Origin: Capitulum mitella
Taxonomy: Eukaryota; Arthropoda; Thecostraca; Pollicipedomorpha; Pollicipedidae
Direction: 5' to 3'
DNA: 64,000 nt
Assembly (NCBI GenBank): GCA_030062745.1
Contig: CP099854.1
Location: 8,086,014 to 8,150,013 of the forward strand
Shown here in pieces: positions 11,560 through 24,445 of the stretch (position 1 is the stretch's first letter; each line of letters begins with the position of its first letter). Under the pieces are notes generated by a model, which ran no database searches, was not told where the DNA came from, and saw only the letters and a list, made by a program, of their open reading frames with translations. Made by a program: the position numbers and the translations under genes.

Positions 11560-11740
11560 AATCTCCCATTTTGTATAAACGTTTGTCTAAACAAATTCAT
11601 CTGACATGCAACTCTGCCAATGCATGCCGCTATTTCGACCACGAAACACGTTTTGGAAGTTTCTTATGGGGTTTTCATCCCCTAGATGCCAATGGCCCAT
11701 ACGATCCATTGAGCCAGATTGATGGGCTTGTGTCGGTGGT
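11560..11740 (-). repeat. Old dispersed repeat, left half of a split copy
   Basis: Read on the minus strand this matches 9501-9600. It stops at the TTAA of the piggyBac-like inverted pair; the other half continues at 14124. So the inverted pair at 11741-14123 is nested in this repeat. Confidence 0.55.
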
Positions 11741-12902
11741 TTAACCCTATTCCCGGAGGGCTAGACGGTATGGTCGACTCTGCAACACTTGTCCGATTTC
11801 ATCGCAACAAACGGCAATCGATTTGCCGTGACGTGAACTACATCTTTGTAAAAAGAAATTCTTAAAATTTCAAAATTTGTGGATGACGGAGGCAAAAATG
11901 TCAAAATGGGGGGTACTTTTGGACTTCTTATAACTCCGTTCTTTATGGACCGATTTCATTGAAACTGGCATGAATCGAGAGATTATCAATAGGGCTTTTA
12001 CCACTGGTACACACATTTGAAATTTTGAGAAAATTCATGGGCGTTCACAAGGTTTCAAAAACAGGAGGATCAGTTTTCTAAACACTGAATGAACAAAAGA
12101 GGCAAAAACACTTTTCTGGCTTCTGCTAGTCATGCTATGCTAAAGACGTACAAATCGCATTACAACGTTTGCATAATGTTAGCATAGGCGGTGCCAGGGA
12201 TATGAAAAAGGGGGAACTGTCATAGTCACAGTTCCCTTTGAACTGTGAAACGTTTGTAAGATCAGCTTGTGACCTTTGACCTTAAATGACCTCCAGTGAC
12301 CTTGGGGTCACTTGAAATGATCTCGTGTGCATTTGATATTATCTGTAAACGTTTTCAATCGTTTGAATTCACTCTATTCCAAAAATTTTATTTTATGGCT
12401 ATTACGAAATACAGAACGCGCAATGACATTTTAGGTCATAGCTCCGTGACCCGACCTGATATCAAGCTGAAACTTGGTACACAAGTAGAGGGCACCTTTC
12501 TACGTCATATATATTTCGGTTTTGGCATTTGAGAAAAACGTTGCCAAAATTATTGCAAAAAACAAACTTTGATTTTGACCTTGATTTGACCTTGCAAAGT
12601 GAACTCAGATTAACAAAATTTCGTGTGCACATTGCCCAACTATTAAGCTATACAACGACATAAACTTGGGTTTTATCTTAAAAACTCTGTTTTTGGCAGG
12701 CATTTTTCTTTTACCCTCAACATGGCCAAAAATGGCCTGAGATGCCTTCCAAAAGCGTTGCCTGGCCCCGCTCCTGAGTAAAGTAGAATTGTCAAATTTT
12801 GTCACAGCGCGTAGAAAGAATAGCTAGGAAAAGTGACTAAGTTTCGTGAAACTGCGTTAAAAAGCCTACAATTGGCAAGCAAAAAACCGGCAAAAAATTG
12901 GG
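11741..12902 (+). mobile_element. piggyBac-like non-autonomous element, family A, copy 1
   Basis: Starts TTAA-CCCTATTCCCGGAGGG, the family A left end. Internal landmarks in order are AAACGGCAATCG, the AGGTCA-rich middle with a perfect TGACCTTTGACCT at 12270-12282, and GGCAAGCAAAAAA near the right end. A subterminal segment of about 50 bases, present in other copies after the left end, is missing. The right end is cut off: the final GC-rich 40 bases and closing GGGAATAGGGTTAA are absent, and the reverse copy begins at once. No transposase is encoded. Confidence 0.8.
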
Positions 12903-14123
12903 CTAACCCTATTCCCGGCAGGGGAGCTGAATCCGCCCCCCACTCGGGTTTTTTGCTTGCCAATTCCAGTCGTTTGTAACGCAGCTTCACGAAACTTTGC
13001 TGACTTTTCCTAGCTATTCTTTCTACGTGCCGTGACAAAATTTCAAGATCTTATTTTGCTCAGGGGCGGAGCCAGGCAACGTTTTTGGGAGGCAGCTCAG
13101 GCCATTTTTGGCCATGTTGAGGGTAAAAGGAAAATGTCTGCCAAAAACAGATCTTTAAGATAGAACCCAAAACTTTATATGGATGAATAGCGAAATAGTT
13201 CGGCAATGTGCAGACATAATTTTGTACATCTGAGGTCACGTTACAAGGTCAGGTCAAGGTCAAAAGTCAATATTTGTTTTTTTTGCAATAATTTCGGCGT
13301 CGTTTTTTCAAATGCCAAACCCGGAATATATATGACGTAAAAAGGTGCCCTCTACTTTTGTGTGAAGTTTCAACTTGATATCACACCTGGTCACGGAGCT
13401 ATGACCTAAAATGTCAGTGCGCGTGTCCTATATCGCAATAGCCATAAAATGAAATTTTTGAAATAGAGTGAATTCAAATGATTGAAAACGTTTACAGACA
13501 ATACTAAATACACACGAGACCATTCCAAGTGACTCCAAGGTCACTGGAGGTCATTTAAGGTTAAAGGTCACAAGTTGATCTGAAGGGCGTGTGACCATGA
13601 AAGTTCCCCCTTTTTCATGTCCCTAGCACCGCCTATGCTAACATGATACAAACATTGTAATGCGATTTTTACTTCGTTAGCATAGCATGACTAGCAGAAG
13701 CCAAAAAAGTGTTTTTGCCTCTTTTGTTCATTCAGTTGTTAGAAAACTGATCCTCCTATTTTCGAAACCCTGTGAACGCCCATGAATTTTCTCAAAATTT
13801 CAAATGTGTGTACCAATGGTAAAAGCCCTATTCATAATCTTTCGATTCATGCCAGTTTCATCGAAATCAGTCCACAAACAACGGAGTTATAAGAAGTCTA
13901 AAAATACCCCTGATTTTGACATTTTTGCCCCCCCCCCTGTATCCACATTTCTCAAAATTTTAAAAACATTTTTTGATATAAAAATGCAGTTCACGTCATG
14001 GCCAATCGATTGCCGTTTGTTGCGATGAAATCAGATGTGTAGTTCTCGAGATCTCAGGGGGGCCGAATCCGTCCCCCTGCCGGGAATCGACCATACCGTC
14101 TAGCTTTCCGGGAATAGGGTTAA
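12903..14123 (-). mobile_element. piggyBac-like non-autonomous element, family A, copy 2
   Basis: A full-length reverse copy of about 1.2 kb. It starts CTAA-CCCTATTCCCGGCAGGGG (the right end of the family on the complement) and closes CCGGGAATAGGG-TTAA at 14120. The left flank reads CTAA where TTAA is expected. Its DR1 motif is mutated by one base (AGGTTAAAGGTCA near 13558). No protein is encoded. Confidence 0.8.
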
Positions 14124-14640
14124 GGGCTCATTGGGGTTCTTGGATTTCACACGGCCCCAGACGTTTTGAGAGCCCCGGTCGTCTTTGGAATGCACTGAAA
14201 ATATCCTGGGAGTTTTTTGGTCCTGGCCAGGGGCCCTTGGTACACTTGGGGTTGTATGAAATTCAGGGCTGCTGGCCAGGCCCCGGGGCCTAATGTATGC
14301 GGGGACCACCGGGAGCCAAGGGACCTTGTGACTGCCATGAAGTCGCGTTGATGTCCGTGACGTTCAAAGGTCTCCAGACATGGAAAGGGTTGCTGCGCAG
14401 TGGTCAGGCCCAGGCCCTCCAAATATGCGCATGAGTTTCTGGGGAGCCAGGGTCCTCTGGTCCCAGCTTAGGAGTCTGCATTTATGTAATGCGTTCGCTA
14501 ACGCGGTAACTTTTATCCCATTTTTGGGGGCCCGCATACTCAGGTCCTCCTCAGGATGGGTGGTCAAATCATGTTTGCCCCTGCCAATTTTTCGAGTGGA
14601 GGGGCAGTTGCCACCCTGCCCCCCCCCCATCCGCCACCCT
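14124..14640 (-). repeat. Old dispersed repeat, right half of the split copy
   Basis: Continues on the minus strand from the half at 11560-11740. It shares phrases such as CCTGGCCAG and CCTGAATTTCA with 9000-9300. The boundary at 14640 is approximate; a C9 tract at about 14620 marks a possible end. Confidence 0.4.
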
Positions 14641-17089
14641 TGAGCCTGAACCGTTGCAGTTTGGGAAACGATGATTAAGACATGAAATAGTAAATTGAGC
14701 CCACACGAGTTAACGTTAACAAGACGCTTACAGGAACAGGGTCAAAAACTGAGATGAACACTGATAGAATGCGTAAATTCCGCTTCTTAATCGCATTCCT
14801 TTTAATGGCCGGACTATATTCCGTGTTATATCACAAGCCCTGGAGCTCGAAAACACCAATTTATATTTAATCGAGCCGTAATTAATGAGTGAAGTATAGC
14901 CACAGAGGAAATTACAACTTTCAAACCACGATGGATCAGAGCCCGCAAAACCAGTACGAGGGGCACAAATCGTCTCCAGGAGATACAGGCGCCAAACCAG
15001 GTCCCGCTCTTTCCTCGTGGACATCGCCTCAAGGGCATCGCGAGCACCAGCTGCACTCACGAGATCCCCGTTCTTCACGACCCGAGTCAGCGACATTCGC
15101 GTCACAGGTCGCACCGGACGACATCCTCAGGTGGTCCGCTGCCCAGCCACCGGAGGAATACCAATGAGCCACGGTCATCCGCCCCCGGAGAACCGCCGTG
15201 CTCTCATCTCATCGCGGCCGTGGAAGCGTTGCCATGGTGACGGCGGCGCGTCCGCGACGCTGTCTTGACGAAGGGCCACGCGTGCCCGAGTGTTGGAGAT
15301 CAGCGTTTGACGTTGGCAGACGCAGCTGACTGCAGTACTGGACCGCTGTCTCCCGCGTGGAGGAACCGTCGGACAGAAGGTGTCGTGGCGACAGCGTTCT
15401 TCGTAAGAAATGAAGGAAATGAAAACCTCTCGGACAATCAACGAACGCTGCAGGAGTGATTTGGTCCTCAGTGTATTATTTATGGCAAAAAACTTCTGGA
15501 GTTGAAGCCATTATTTAACATCGTCTTTTCCTGCGTCTTGAAGAATACCGCCAAAATCGGGCAGGTCCCCTTCCCAGAAAAGAACAAGGGACCAACGAAT
15601 GCTAACATGGCATTGCACGAAATCATTCACTTTACATGACATGTTCTTTTTCTTGAAAGAGTCAAGCAGTCATCTGGTGAACAGACAAAACATTCGATGG
15701 AGACCTTTGCTGATAATCCTACATCAGCCGACTCAGCTTTCGTAGTGGTGTACGATCCATTAAAGAAGGCTGCGGAGAGAGAAAACAATGTGTCATAGAC
15801 ACATTGGGTACGTTTTTTATACGATGACATACATGCTTTTTTATTTCAAACATCCGCACGCTCGCTATACATGCATGTTTTCAAGGGAATACACGACTTT
15901 TTCAACAAAATCAAGTTAGCATTTGAACCGAGCACTACAAAACTGTTAAAATCAGGAAAGAGCCAAGGAAATGCTGAAAATAGCATTAAGTTCCTTAATT
16001 GTGTTTTCGAAAGTTGTAAGAATTCCATACCTCGAAAAAAGATCTGTTTTATTGCAAGTACCTTCGCTTTATGCGGCTTTTTTAGAAAAACAGCTCTATT
16101 ACCCATTGGGCTTTGATGACATTTTTTGTGACACAGCCCTCTGATTTACTTTCAGCTGCAAGGCAAATTGTGAAGCTTTGCTCCTTATTGCAAAACATAA
16201 TCAATAGTGCAGCGTTTCGAGACCAGTCCGTCGATCCTGCGTCATCATTGTCGAAGTTACGTTTGTTGCTTTCACACACTGGCACGCAAGCTCTTGCTTA
16301 GACAATGCAGGCTTACGCGGCGAGGCAATTCGAAATTGTGTCCATTTTACATACGGTCATTGACGATTGGAGGTGGCTGATGCAGTTTGATATAACCATG
16401 ATCATTCATGTCAGTATGAACACAATTGGACCTAACTACGTTACATTTATTGCGCGCGAGGGAAGTGCGGATTGAAATTACAAAGCTACTAGGCAGCATT
16501 TATAATGTTAAAGAAAGCAGTGTGATGGGAAGTGCTCGTTGGTCAATAGGGGAAATAGGACAACCGAGGGAGTCCGGGATTCCATCATACGGTTCGAATT
16601 GTTTGTTTCTTTCCTTCTTTTCCGACGCATCAGTCAGTCACAAAATCGAATGTCGGTAACAAGTCATAAGTGCGGACACCGTAAAAACTAACTTACATCC
16701 TTTATCGTCACTGCCGCGCCATCTTCGCAACGAATATTATGTGATGTTCCACAGCCGCTCGATGTCAACAACTGAACGCAAATACGTTAACAGCAAGTAC
16801 CAAACAGGCGTCTTGCATGAATGTATTTGTCGAATTATTCCTTGCTGTTTCGAGTTGCAAACTATTATACATCATCTTTTAGGGCTAAACTTCATCATGA
16901 AACATCAAATAACCGCGTTCCTTTGCGGTCGTATATTCCCATCCTTGCCGGGCCGGCCTCCGCATTCACCTTTGTCGGGCCGGGGGATTTCATGAGAACC
17001 CCAGATCTCGAGAGCTTTAAACGACACGGAAAAAGTAAAACCACCATTAGGAAGGTATACGAGAGACTTGAAAAAAGCACCTAGATTTA
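14641..17089. other. Unassigned; CpG-rich patch at about 15000-15450
   Basis: No gene recognised. The patch 15000-15450 is GC-rich with overlapping open frames of 64 to 128 codons on both strands and no family resemblance. The rest is AT-richer with no shared repeat, apart from a short AGATCTCGAGAG phrase at about 17004 that also occurs near family A ends. Confidence 0.35.
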
Positions 17090-18200
17090 GTCCAGTCAAG
17101 TCAATATTGGGGTCACCAGAAGTCATCTTAGGTCAAATCACGTGCTGACGTTTTTGTCAGAAAACTGCAATGATCACCCGTTCACGTGGTTTTAGAGATG
17201 TTAGAAGTAAGGAGGCTTTATTTATTTATTTCGTGCAGTAAAAGACCATCCTGAGGTGACATTTGACTACATCACGTGGAAATGAAGGCGAGGGAAAATG
17301 TAGTCTCTTTGTAAAAGCAGGAGTCGGGTTTTTCCTCCTTGCAAAAGACCGTGTTCGATCTAAATCACGCTGTAAATGTGTTCCGTATGCTTATTAAGTC
17401 CGAAGTTATCATCTTATAGTTAAACAAGGTCAACCTAGGTCAAACACTTGATGCATATAATCCGGGAGTTTCTCTTCTTTGCCGTATCAAATAAGTCGGG
17501 AGTTTCTCTTGTCTGTCCTATCATCTGCCGCATTGTCAATGATGACGCACGACACAGCATAAGATCGTACAACATCGGCTCATGCAATATCCCTTTTGCA
17601 CCATGAAACTCATGCCCAAAATCATTTTCCTTTACGTAAAGTACGCAGACACCGGGCGGCGGGCGCAGTAACAAAATAAAACCAATATTTGGCAGAAAGT
17701 TATTTTAATGATGACAAGGTTTTTTATTTTGGCGAGCGTAACTGAAAGGACTAGGGCAGGAAAAACTTGACAGAAACTAAGCATGTATGTGGATTCATAT
17801 CATCTGTGGCCAAACAAAGTGTGTACGTATTCAAAGCAAGCAGTTTTTTTTAATGTCCAATGAGGTTAGCCTAGGACAAGTGGGATTTTGTCAGTCTTGT
17901 ACGGTAAGTTCTTACCATTTACCAGTGATTCTAAAGCACATATGGCTACCGATAAACATTCAAAGACGTCATAACCGATAAGTTATATTTGACCTCGGGT
18001 CTCTAAGTTCGATATAAAACGTGACCTGACTTCAGGTCATGGGTCAAAACGTACTCTTACACGTGAAAAAGTTGTAAGAAGTACCGGATGGTATATTCAA
18101 AATCCAAAACTACTGTACTAGGCCGACAATCTCAATTCATAACTTGAAAAAGGCCGAAGGTCTGCCTGACCTAGGTTCACTGACATTGACATTTCTGAGA
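17090..18200 (-). repeat. Family C repeat, reverse copy
   Basis: Read on the minus strand it matches 23430-24445 in order: the CTTCGGC...TTATTGAGA segment, the GCCAAAATAAAA segment, GAGCCGATGTTGTA, then GATTTGACCTAAGATG. A perfect direct repeat AGGTCA-ACCT-AGGTCA (DR4 spacing) lies at 17427-17442. No open frame of note is present, so this is a non-coding repeat of unknown class. Confidence 0.7.
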
Positions 18201-20199
18201 AAAATTCGAGACAACAAAATTGTTGCCCCTGTCACACTTTGTCAAAGTAGGAAGTTTCAAGTTAATCAATACATTTGACAACAAAGTATGACTAACCTTT
18301 CACAGCATGGCCTTACTTGACCCGTCGTGGGTCGGTTACATATGCTAGGTGAAGCTGAAAAGCTGTCAAGATGTGTTAAAAGGATGCTTGAAAAGGCACC
18401 CCATGTCTCTGCGTGTCTTCCTTTTCTGGCCATTCTCGGAGACTCGCAGTGAGAGATTCTTATGACGCCATCCCTGGGCCGGCGAAGATTAAGCGCAGAC
18501 GTGTCCAACACACAACTGCAAATAGTCAAGACACCGTTAGCGATGCAGAACAGCAAAATACGCAAGGCCCTGATCAGGGATCCCGAGTGAGAACAGCTAG
18601 ACAACATGGCGGTAGTTTCCAATGCAGTCGATTGAGTCCGGGATGGGCCCTTGTCGTGGAGACCTGTTTCTCTGCCGTTCCTTCAGCCGCCAGTCTCACT
18701 AGATCCAAGCTCAGCCATATTCTCGTTCAGCACTAAACTTATTCACTTTAACAGAAATTCGCCGCACACAGAAGTGGCACCGGGCTGGCTTCAGTGTAGC
18801 GTTCACAGCCTTCTGAGAGGGAGACGGTCCAATTCCCAGCAGTTTAAACCCATCCACCTTTCATACTGCCTGGGGACGGAAATGGGGTATGGCGATTGAC
18901 GTGGACAGCAACAAAAAATATGCGGGACATAAAGGCGAAACTTTGCGACTCGACCAATGGGATTCCTGGAAACGTGCTGTAGCGGTAGAGTTTTGAATGC
19001 AAGGCCGTCAGCCTATTTCCCGTCCGAGGTTGTAAATAAAACCAATGTTGCTGGTGCTTCGAACTTAGTCTGAAGTCGGTTGAAAAGAATTATGACCATG
19101 GGAAATGGCAAATGCATTGCGCATCTGTCTGAAATAGCATCGATGACCTGTGGTTCCCGTCATAAAAGACGGAAGGTTTTTCCCATTCGAGCAGCATTCG
19201 GTCAGATTACCGGTGCTGAAGCACAGGAAGTCGAGGTTGAGGTTCAGAGCTGTTAAAACGGCACGAAACGTAGCTTTCTTCATAAAATGACTGAAAAGAG
19301 GATTATGACCAGAATTAACCCTCTCATTGGTGGTGGTGGTTCCTAGAAACCCCCCTCTATTTTCGCTAGCTCCAGGCAAACGGTTTGGGCTGGACGTAAC
19401 AAACTTTCGTTAACTTTTCCCCAACTGATTTGACGTCGCATTGTGTCTAAAAGGTTCTGACATGTCAAGCGTTTCCGTATTGATGCACGAAAATGTCCTG
19501 TGATGTACGTTAGCTCAGTGCAGCCCAATGGCTACGCCACACCAGCCGGCGCACGGTTTTTTTCTGGATGCTATAAAACTCGTTTAAACGCATAAATTGC
19601 GTTTCAACACTCTGTTAGTTATAAAGTGAAAAGCTGGTCAATGTACAGGTTATAAAGTTTCCTGTTATAGGCTCATAATAACGAGCTTGCAATACTAAAG
19701 CTAGGATGCGTCCATCTGTACCAGAAAAACATGGAAGTTCTTACGCCACTGTGCTAACGAAGCTCATTGAGGAAGCAATCATAATCGTATCTTGCGTGGG
19801 CAATCATCGCTTAATGGAGCCTCTAATGATACCAAAATCAAAACCAGTGGGACGAAACATGTGTTTTGTGTGAGCTGATGTGCGACTCATTGACCGAAAA
19901 AACGCTGATGGACGCCCGGTTTACTTCGTCAGTCGGTGTGGAAAGGTGGAAAGGTAAACCTCAAATCATCATCATCATCTTCATCATCATCATCGTCGTC
20001 AAATCATCATCAAGGTACATTCCCAACAAGGTCACAGTCGTGATGTGCACCAAAATTTCGCACGATTCTGATACGATTCCAATCAGGCTGATATAAATTT
20101 AGAGGGGGTTCTACAAGCCCCCACCAATATGGAAGTGGTTCAGGGGTCAACCAATGCTAGGTTTAATACTTGCTCATTATCTTAAAGGCAGGGCAGACA
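18201..20199. other. Unassigned; ATC microsatellite at 19965-20013
   Basis: No gene recognised. TTAACCCTCTC at 19316 may be the outer end of the partial TTAA element at 20200-20712, but the 900 bases between do not clearly match the complete copy. Open frames are short. Confidence 0.35.
19965..20013. repeat. ATC/GAT trinucleotide microsatellite
   Basis: ATC is repeated across 19965-20013 with TTC and GTC interruptions. Confidence 0.9.
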
Positions 20200-20712
20200 T
20201 GGGAAGGCCATGGTCAGCGGTCAGTGGTCAGGTCAGGTCAGGTCAATGGCTCAGGTCAATGGCTGAAAGTCACTGATACTTTGCCAAATACGGTAACTAG
20301 ATGTCTGCTTCACTCCACACTAAAAATGTTGCGAAAAATTCCACCAATTTCCGAAAAAAAACGACGGTATGTCTTAAAAATGGGATTCACCTTAGGTAAA
20401 TGACCCGGAAAATTCCGAAAAATCTGAGATAGCAGATTTGTTGCATCTATCACGATCACTAATCCATGAAAGTATTATTGAGATATCTTGTTTTGCGAAA
20501 ATGTTAGAGGGCGCTAAACTTTTTTTGACATGGGTCTGTTTGACCTGATTTAGGTCAGGCACCTGACCTGTTTTTTTTTTTTTTTTAAGAAATTTAATTT
20601 ATTAAAAAAAATAAAAAAAAATTTTTTTTATTTTTTTTTTGTTTTTTTTTTTTTTTTCTAAAAAAACCAAAAAGGGGGGAGGGAGCGCCCCCCCCTGTTG
20701 GGGACGGGTTAA
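20200..20712 (-). mobile_element. Second TTAA family (family P), partial reverse copy
   Basis: The complement of this stretch starts TTAACCCGTCCCC at 20712 and matches 21779-22235 at the same distances from the end: the TTTTTTTGACAT/AAACAGACC segment, GATGCAACAAA, and TCTAGTTACCG. The far end was not located. A T/A homopolymer block (20571-20657) lies inside. Confidence 0.6.
20571..20657. repeat. T/A homopolymer block
   Basis: Runs of T and A in blocks, with only four other bases (AAG, GTTT and a C). It occurs inside the family P copy and is absent from the complete copy at 21779-22973, so it is a local expansion or a poorly assembled spot. Confidence 0.8.
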
Positions 20713-20829
20713 CCCTCACCGTGTCGGTGGGAGAGGGGAGGGGATCATGAAAACCTCCCCCCTGGTTCTTCGAGCATGGCCGGTAAATTAAGAGACGCAA
20801 GGACATGAAACTTGAGTTACCTTCTTACG

Positions 20830-21778
20830 CACCTTTCCTACAAATTTTGCCATTTTTTATCCGGATGACAAGAGTTCACTGACCCAGAACAGGCCATGTT
20901 CCAAAATGTAATGCATTATATTCCTTGCAAAATGTACTGATTGACATGAAACCTTTTGCACTGACAGAACACGGCAGATGAAACAATTCTGCTGCCTCGA
21001 ATTTTTCGCAAATGTCAAGATTAGTAACCTTATGTTAACTAAACTTTCGATCTTTTTGCGCTATCAGTTGGGACTATGGGTATATTGCGATGGCTTTAAG
21101 GTTTTGATATACGTCTTCGTGCTCTGTACCTTCTTTGCACATATACTGACCTTTTTCACTCGTGATCTTAGGTCCGGTCACGTTTCGCACCGAACTTTTA
21201 GACCGCGGCCGAATATGATTCATCGGTTTGCGTCTGAATATTAATCACTCTTTATTAGCAGGTTTTGAATGTTAATCAGTCGCCATACGTGCTTAAGAAA
21301 CAGTACTGCATGATACCAAATTACTTTCCAAGCTGACGTAATCCCATTTGCCCAGGTTGACCTGATTTGGCGTTTTGAGAAAAAAAACTGCTTGCCGTCA
21401 GAGTACACATTTTGTATGGCCATACAGATGATCAGAATCACATCCTTGCTTTCTTTCTCCTCAGTTTTTTTGTTGCCTCAGTCCTCCTGTTTTGGTCGCC
21501 AAAATAAAAGCCAGGCCATCGCTAAAATAATTTCTCGTCAAATATCAGGCTTTTAAATTGAAGCAGCGTCCGCCGTGCGGTGTCTGTGTGACTTACGTGA
21601 AGAAGGTGATCTGGGGCATGGATTTTGTGGCGTAGAAAGGGATATTGCAAGAACCGATGTTGTAGGATTTTGTGCTATACCGTGGCTGCTGAATGGTGAT
21701 CCGACAGATGATACCACAGACACCAGTTACTCCCGAGTGATATGGGTCAAAAGTTTTTTAGGTTGACTTTGTTTGACC
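20830..21778 (+). repeat. Family C repeat, forward copy, interrupted
   Basis: Matches 23280-24110 in order, including CAGCAATTCTGCT, ACTAAACTTTCG, TTTTGTATGGCCA and AGCCGATGTTGTA-like segments. It stops at TTAA 21779, where a family P element is inserted, and resumes at 22974 (TATGACAG...), which matches the continuation at 24117. The interrupted copy and the next copy at about 23250 follow each other head to tail. Confidence 0.65.
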
Positions 21779-22973
21779 TTAACCCGTCCCCGACTGGGGG
21801 GAGTTCATTGCCTCCCCTGAGGCTTTTCTGTCATTGCGAGAGAACCAACAAATACAGAGTCACGAAACTTTGTGTGCCTTTTGCTGCATCAATTTTACAT
21901 CTCGTGTCAAAATTTTGACCTCAGGTCACGTCAGGTGCCTGACCTAGGTCAGGTCAAACAGACCTATGTCAAAAAAAGTTTAGCGCCCAGAACTTTTCCA
22001 AAACAAGAATCAATAATACTTCAGGGATTAGTGAACGTAATAGATGCAACAAAGCATCCAGATTTTCGAAATTTTCCGGGACATCAAGGTTAAGCCCATT
22101 TTTAAGACATATCGCCGTTTTTTCGGAAATTGACGGAATATTTTATAACATTTTTAGTGTGGAGTGAAGCAGGCATCTAGTTACCGTCACTGGGCAAAGT
22201 ATCAGTGACTTCCAGTCATTGACCTGAGGTCAAGTCGCGAATAACTGTAGTGAGCCAAAATGTACCACCGTCAAAATCGACGATGAATTACTCAGAATGG
22301 GTAGAAAACGGCAGAACTAGCTTGCACAGACGTAATTAATACCAGGAACCTCAAAAAGTTTGAAAAAGTAGCATATTTTGGAAATAAACAGGCTCTCGCA
22401 AATAAAGCTCCGCCAACTTTGTAGATTGGTAACTAATCAATTTTCCCAAAATTTAAGCATGAGAAGCCGTCACAAGAAACACTAAGATCAATAAAATTGA
22501 CATAGATCATCTTTTTCGCGAAAATAAAGGAACGCCAAAATTAGTTCACTTCAATTTGGTATCGCATACAGCAGCGGCGCACACTGACAGCTGGCCGGAG
22601 GATTACCGTGTCTTTAACTCAACGTTTCGGCGTATATATTGAACAAATCTGGAAAATTAGACGTGTATCGGCATCCGCGGAGCTTTACGTGTGCGCTGGT
22701 GCCTTTACCTATACGTCATTAGTCACAGCCCTTGAGATTCAGGCCATTTCTCGGTCTCATGCAGTCGGCTATGAGAAAACATATATAGGGCTTAAATTGC
22801 TTACATAATATCTAAAACTAAAAATGAGACCAGTTTCGAGCTCTACTCGTCACAGGTTTTCCAACGGTATGCTTATTTTTATCGTGCGAACAACCGTTCG
22901 TGAGTTAGAGGGGGGCAGTCAACTCCCCCCGTCGCCCATGTTCGAGACGGACCGACGGTCGTGCGCGGGTTAA
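21779..22973 (+). mobile_element. piggyBac-like non-autonomous element, family P, complete
   Basis: Bounded by TTAA on both sides (21779-21782 and 22970-22973). The left end is TTAA-CCCGTCCCCGACTGG and the right end closes with GTGCGCGGG-TTAA, so the terminal CCCG/CGGG pair is inverted. Subterminal G and C tracts can fold on both sides. It splits a family C repeat exactly at TTAA; the uninterrupted family C copy shows TTTGACTATAATATGG at the same place, which supports TTAA as the duplicated target. TTAA-CCC ends fit the piggyBac superfamily. No transposase is present, so mobilisation must have been in trans. Confidence 0.7.
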
Positions 22974-24445
22974 TATGACAGTTGCGGACATTATGCGCAC
23001 ACACATTTGTGGTGGGTCAAAACACGGTCTTGTAATGACTAAAACGTGATTCCTACCCTGACAAAGAGGCTAATTTTTCCTTCATTTTCACTTTTAGTCA
23101 GCATGAAATTATCAAGTTTGGCCTCGAGTGCTCTTTTACAACACTAAATAGATAATTCAAACCTACTTTTAGGTTTAACCTCTTTGAGGTCACGTTAATG
23201 GCTTAATTATTACAGTTTTCCGCCAAAAATGCCAATAGGTGATTTGACCTAAGATGGCAAAGTATCATGTTGCAAAAAGTAAAATGGCATGTGCTTTTTT
23301 TTCAAGAACACTGATTATCCTTTAACTTGCCACATGTACAGAACATGACACATGCAGCAATTCTGCTACCGGGCTGTTCAGAGAAGTCGAGGTCATTCAT
23401 TTAAAGTCATCTAAACTTTCGGCTCCTTTGTACCTTCGTTATTGAGAATATGGGTCTGGTTCGGCGGTTTCGCAGTTTGAATGTACTCTCTGCGGTTGTT
23501 CACGTCCTTTTGATTGGAGCTCTCGCCCAGTGACCTGGAAGTCAGGCCACCAATAATATCGATTTGACGAGATCGCAAACGAAAATAGTTAATCGTTTTA
23601 CAGTCCTGGAATGTTTATTTGTAGTAACATGTTCTTTGGAACCACTGATATGTGGTATGAAGTGACTTTCTAATGATGATCTTATTCCATGTAATCCATG
23701 CTGACCTTATTTGACCTTCTGTAATACGCTGCTTGTTTTCGATGCAGATGCATTTTGTATGGCCAGACATGATACAAACCCATTCCTCCTTTCTTTGTAG
23801 TTTGTTCTGCCTCAGCCACGGTACTTCTGGTCGCCAGAATAAAAACTCTTATAATCGCGAAAATAGCTTCCCACCAACATTAGATTTTTACGTAGCGGCC
23901 AGGCCTGCCTCCCGCTGTCAGTGGCGTCCATATAAATTGCTTTGAGGCACGAGTTCCATTATGTAAAAGGGATGTTACAGGAGCCGATGTTGTAAAATTT
24001 TATGCTGGATCGTGTCTAAATAGTAGGGATGTGGCAGATGACAGAACAGACGCCAGAAACGCCCAGCTTTTAGATATCATAACTTGACCTAGGCTGATCC
24101 TTGTTTGACTATAATATGGTGTTTTAAGTCTTGATATGCATGTCAAATACATTTGCATTGCTTCCAGCCAAAACATAGCCTTATAAGTTTAGAAAACCCT
24201 AGTCCTACCCTCAGAATTATACATTTAGAAAAACGAGAGTCCTGCCCTTAGAAAAAGACGATTTTCCGTTTATTTTCAGCCTCGCCTAAAATGACCAAAT
24301 TTGACCCGAGGTGCCACTTTACCACATTATTTTTGGTGACCTGAGCCTTCTATTTATTGCTGTGTTTTTTTAGAAAGGTGTAAGATTTGATTATCAGTTT
24401 TCTGTCAAACATGTAAACAGGTATTTTGACACAAGACGGCGTCTG
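22974..24445 (+). repeat. Family C repeat, continuation and next tandem copy
   Basis: 22974-23240 completes the copy broken by the family P insertion and ends with GATTTGACCTAAGATGGC. A new copy then follows to about 24445, with AATTCTGCT, TTTTGTATGGCCAG, GAGCCGATGTTGTA and again the TTTTCTGTCAAAC segment. The tandem period is about 1.17 kb. No protein is encoded. Confidence 0.6.

Larger units (their letters stand above)
11741..14123. mobile_element. Inverted pair of family A elements forming a 2.4 kb palindrome
   Basis: Two family A copies lie tail to tail (11741-12902 forward, 12903-14123 reverse) and together make an imperfect palindrome with arms of about 1.2 kb and almost no spacer. The outer flanks are TTAA on both sides (11741-11744 and 14120-14123), as if the pair behaves as one unit. 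Transcription across it would give a long hairpin RNA. The pair interrupts the old repeat whose halves are at 11560-11740 and 14124-14640. Confidence 0.8.

Noticed and set aside
19316-20712. Family P reverse copy extended to TTAACCC at 19316
   Set aside because: Only 20200-20712 matches the complete copy in order; the left 900 bases do not, so the far end is left open.
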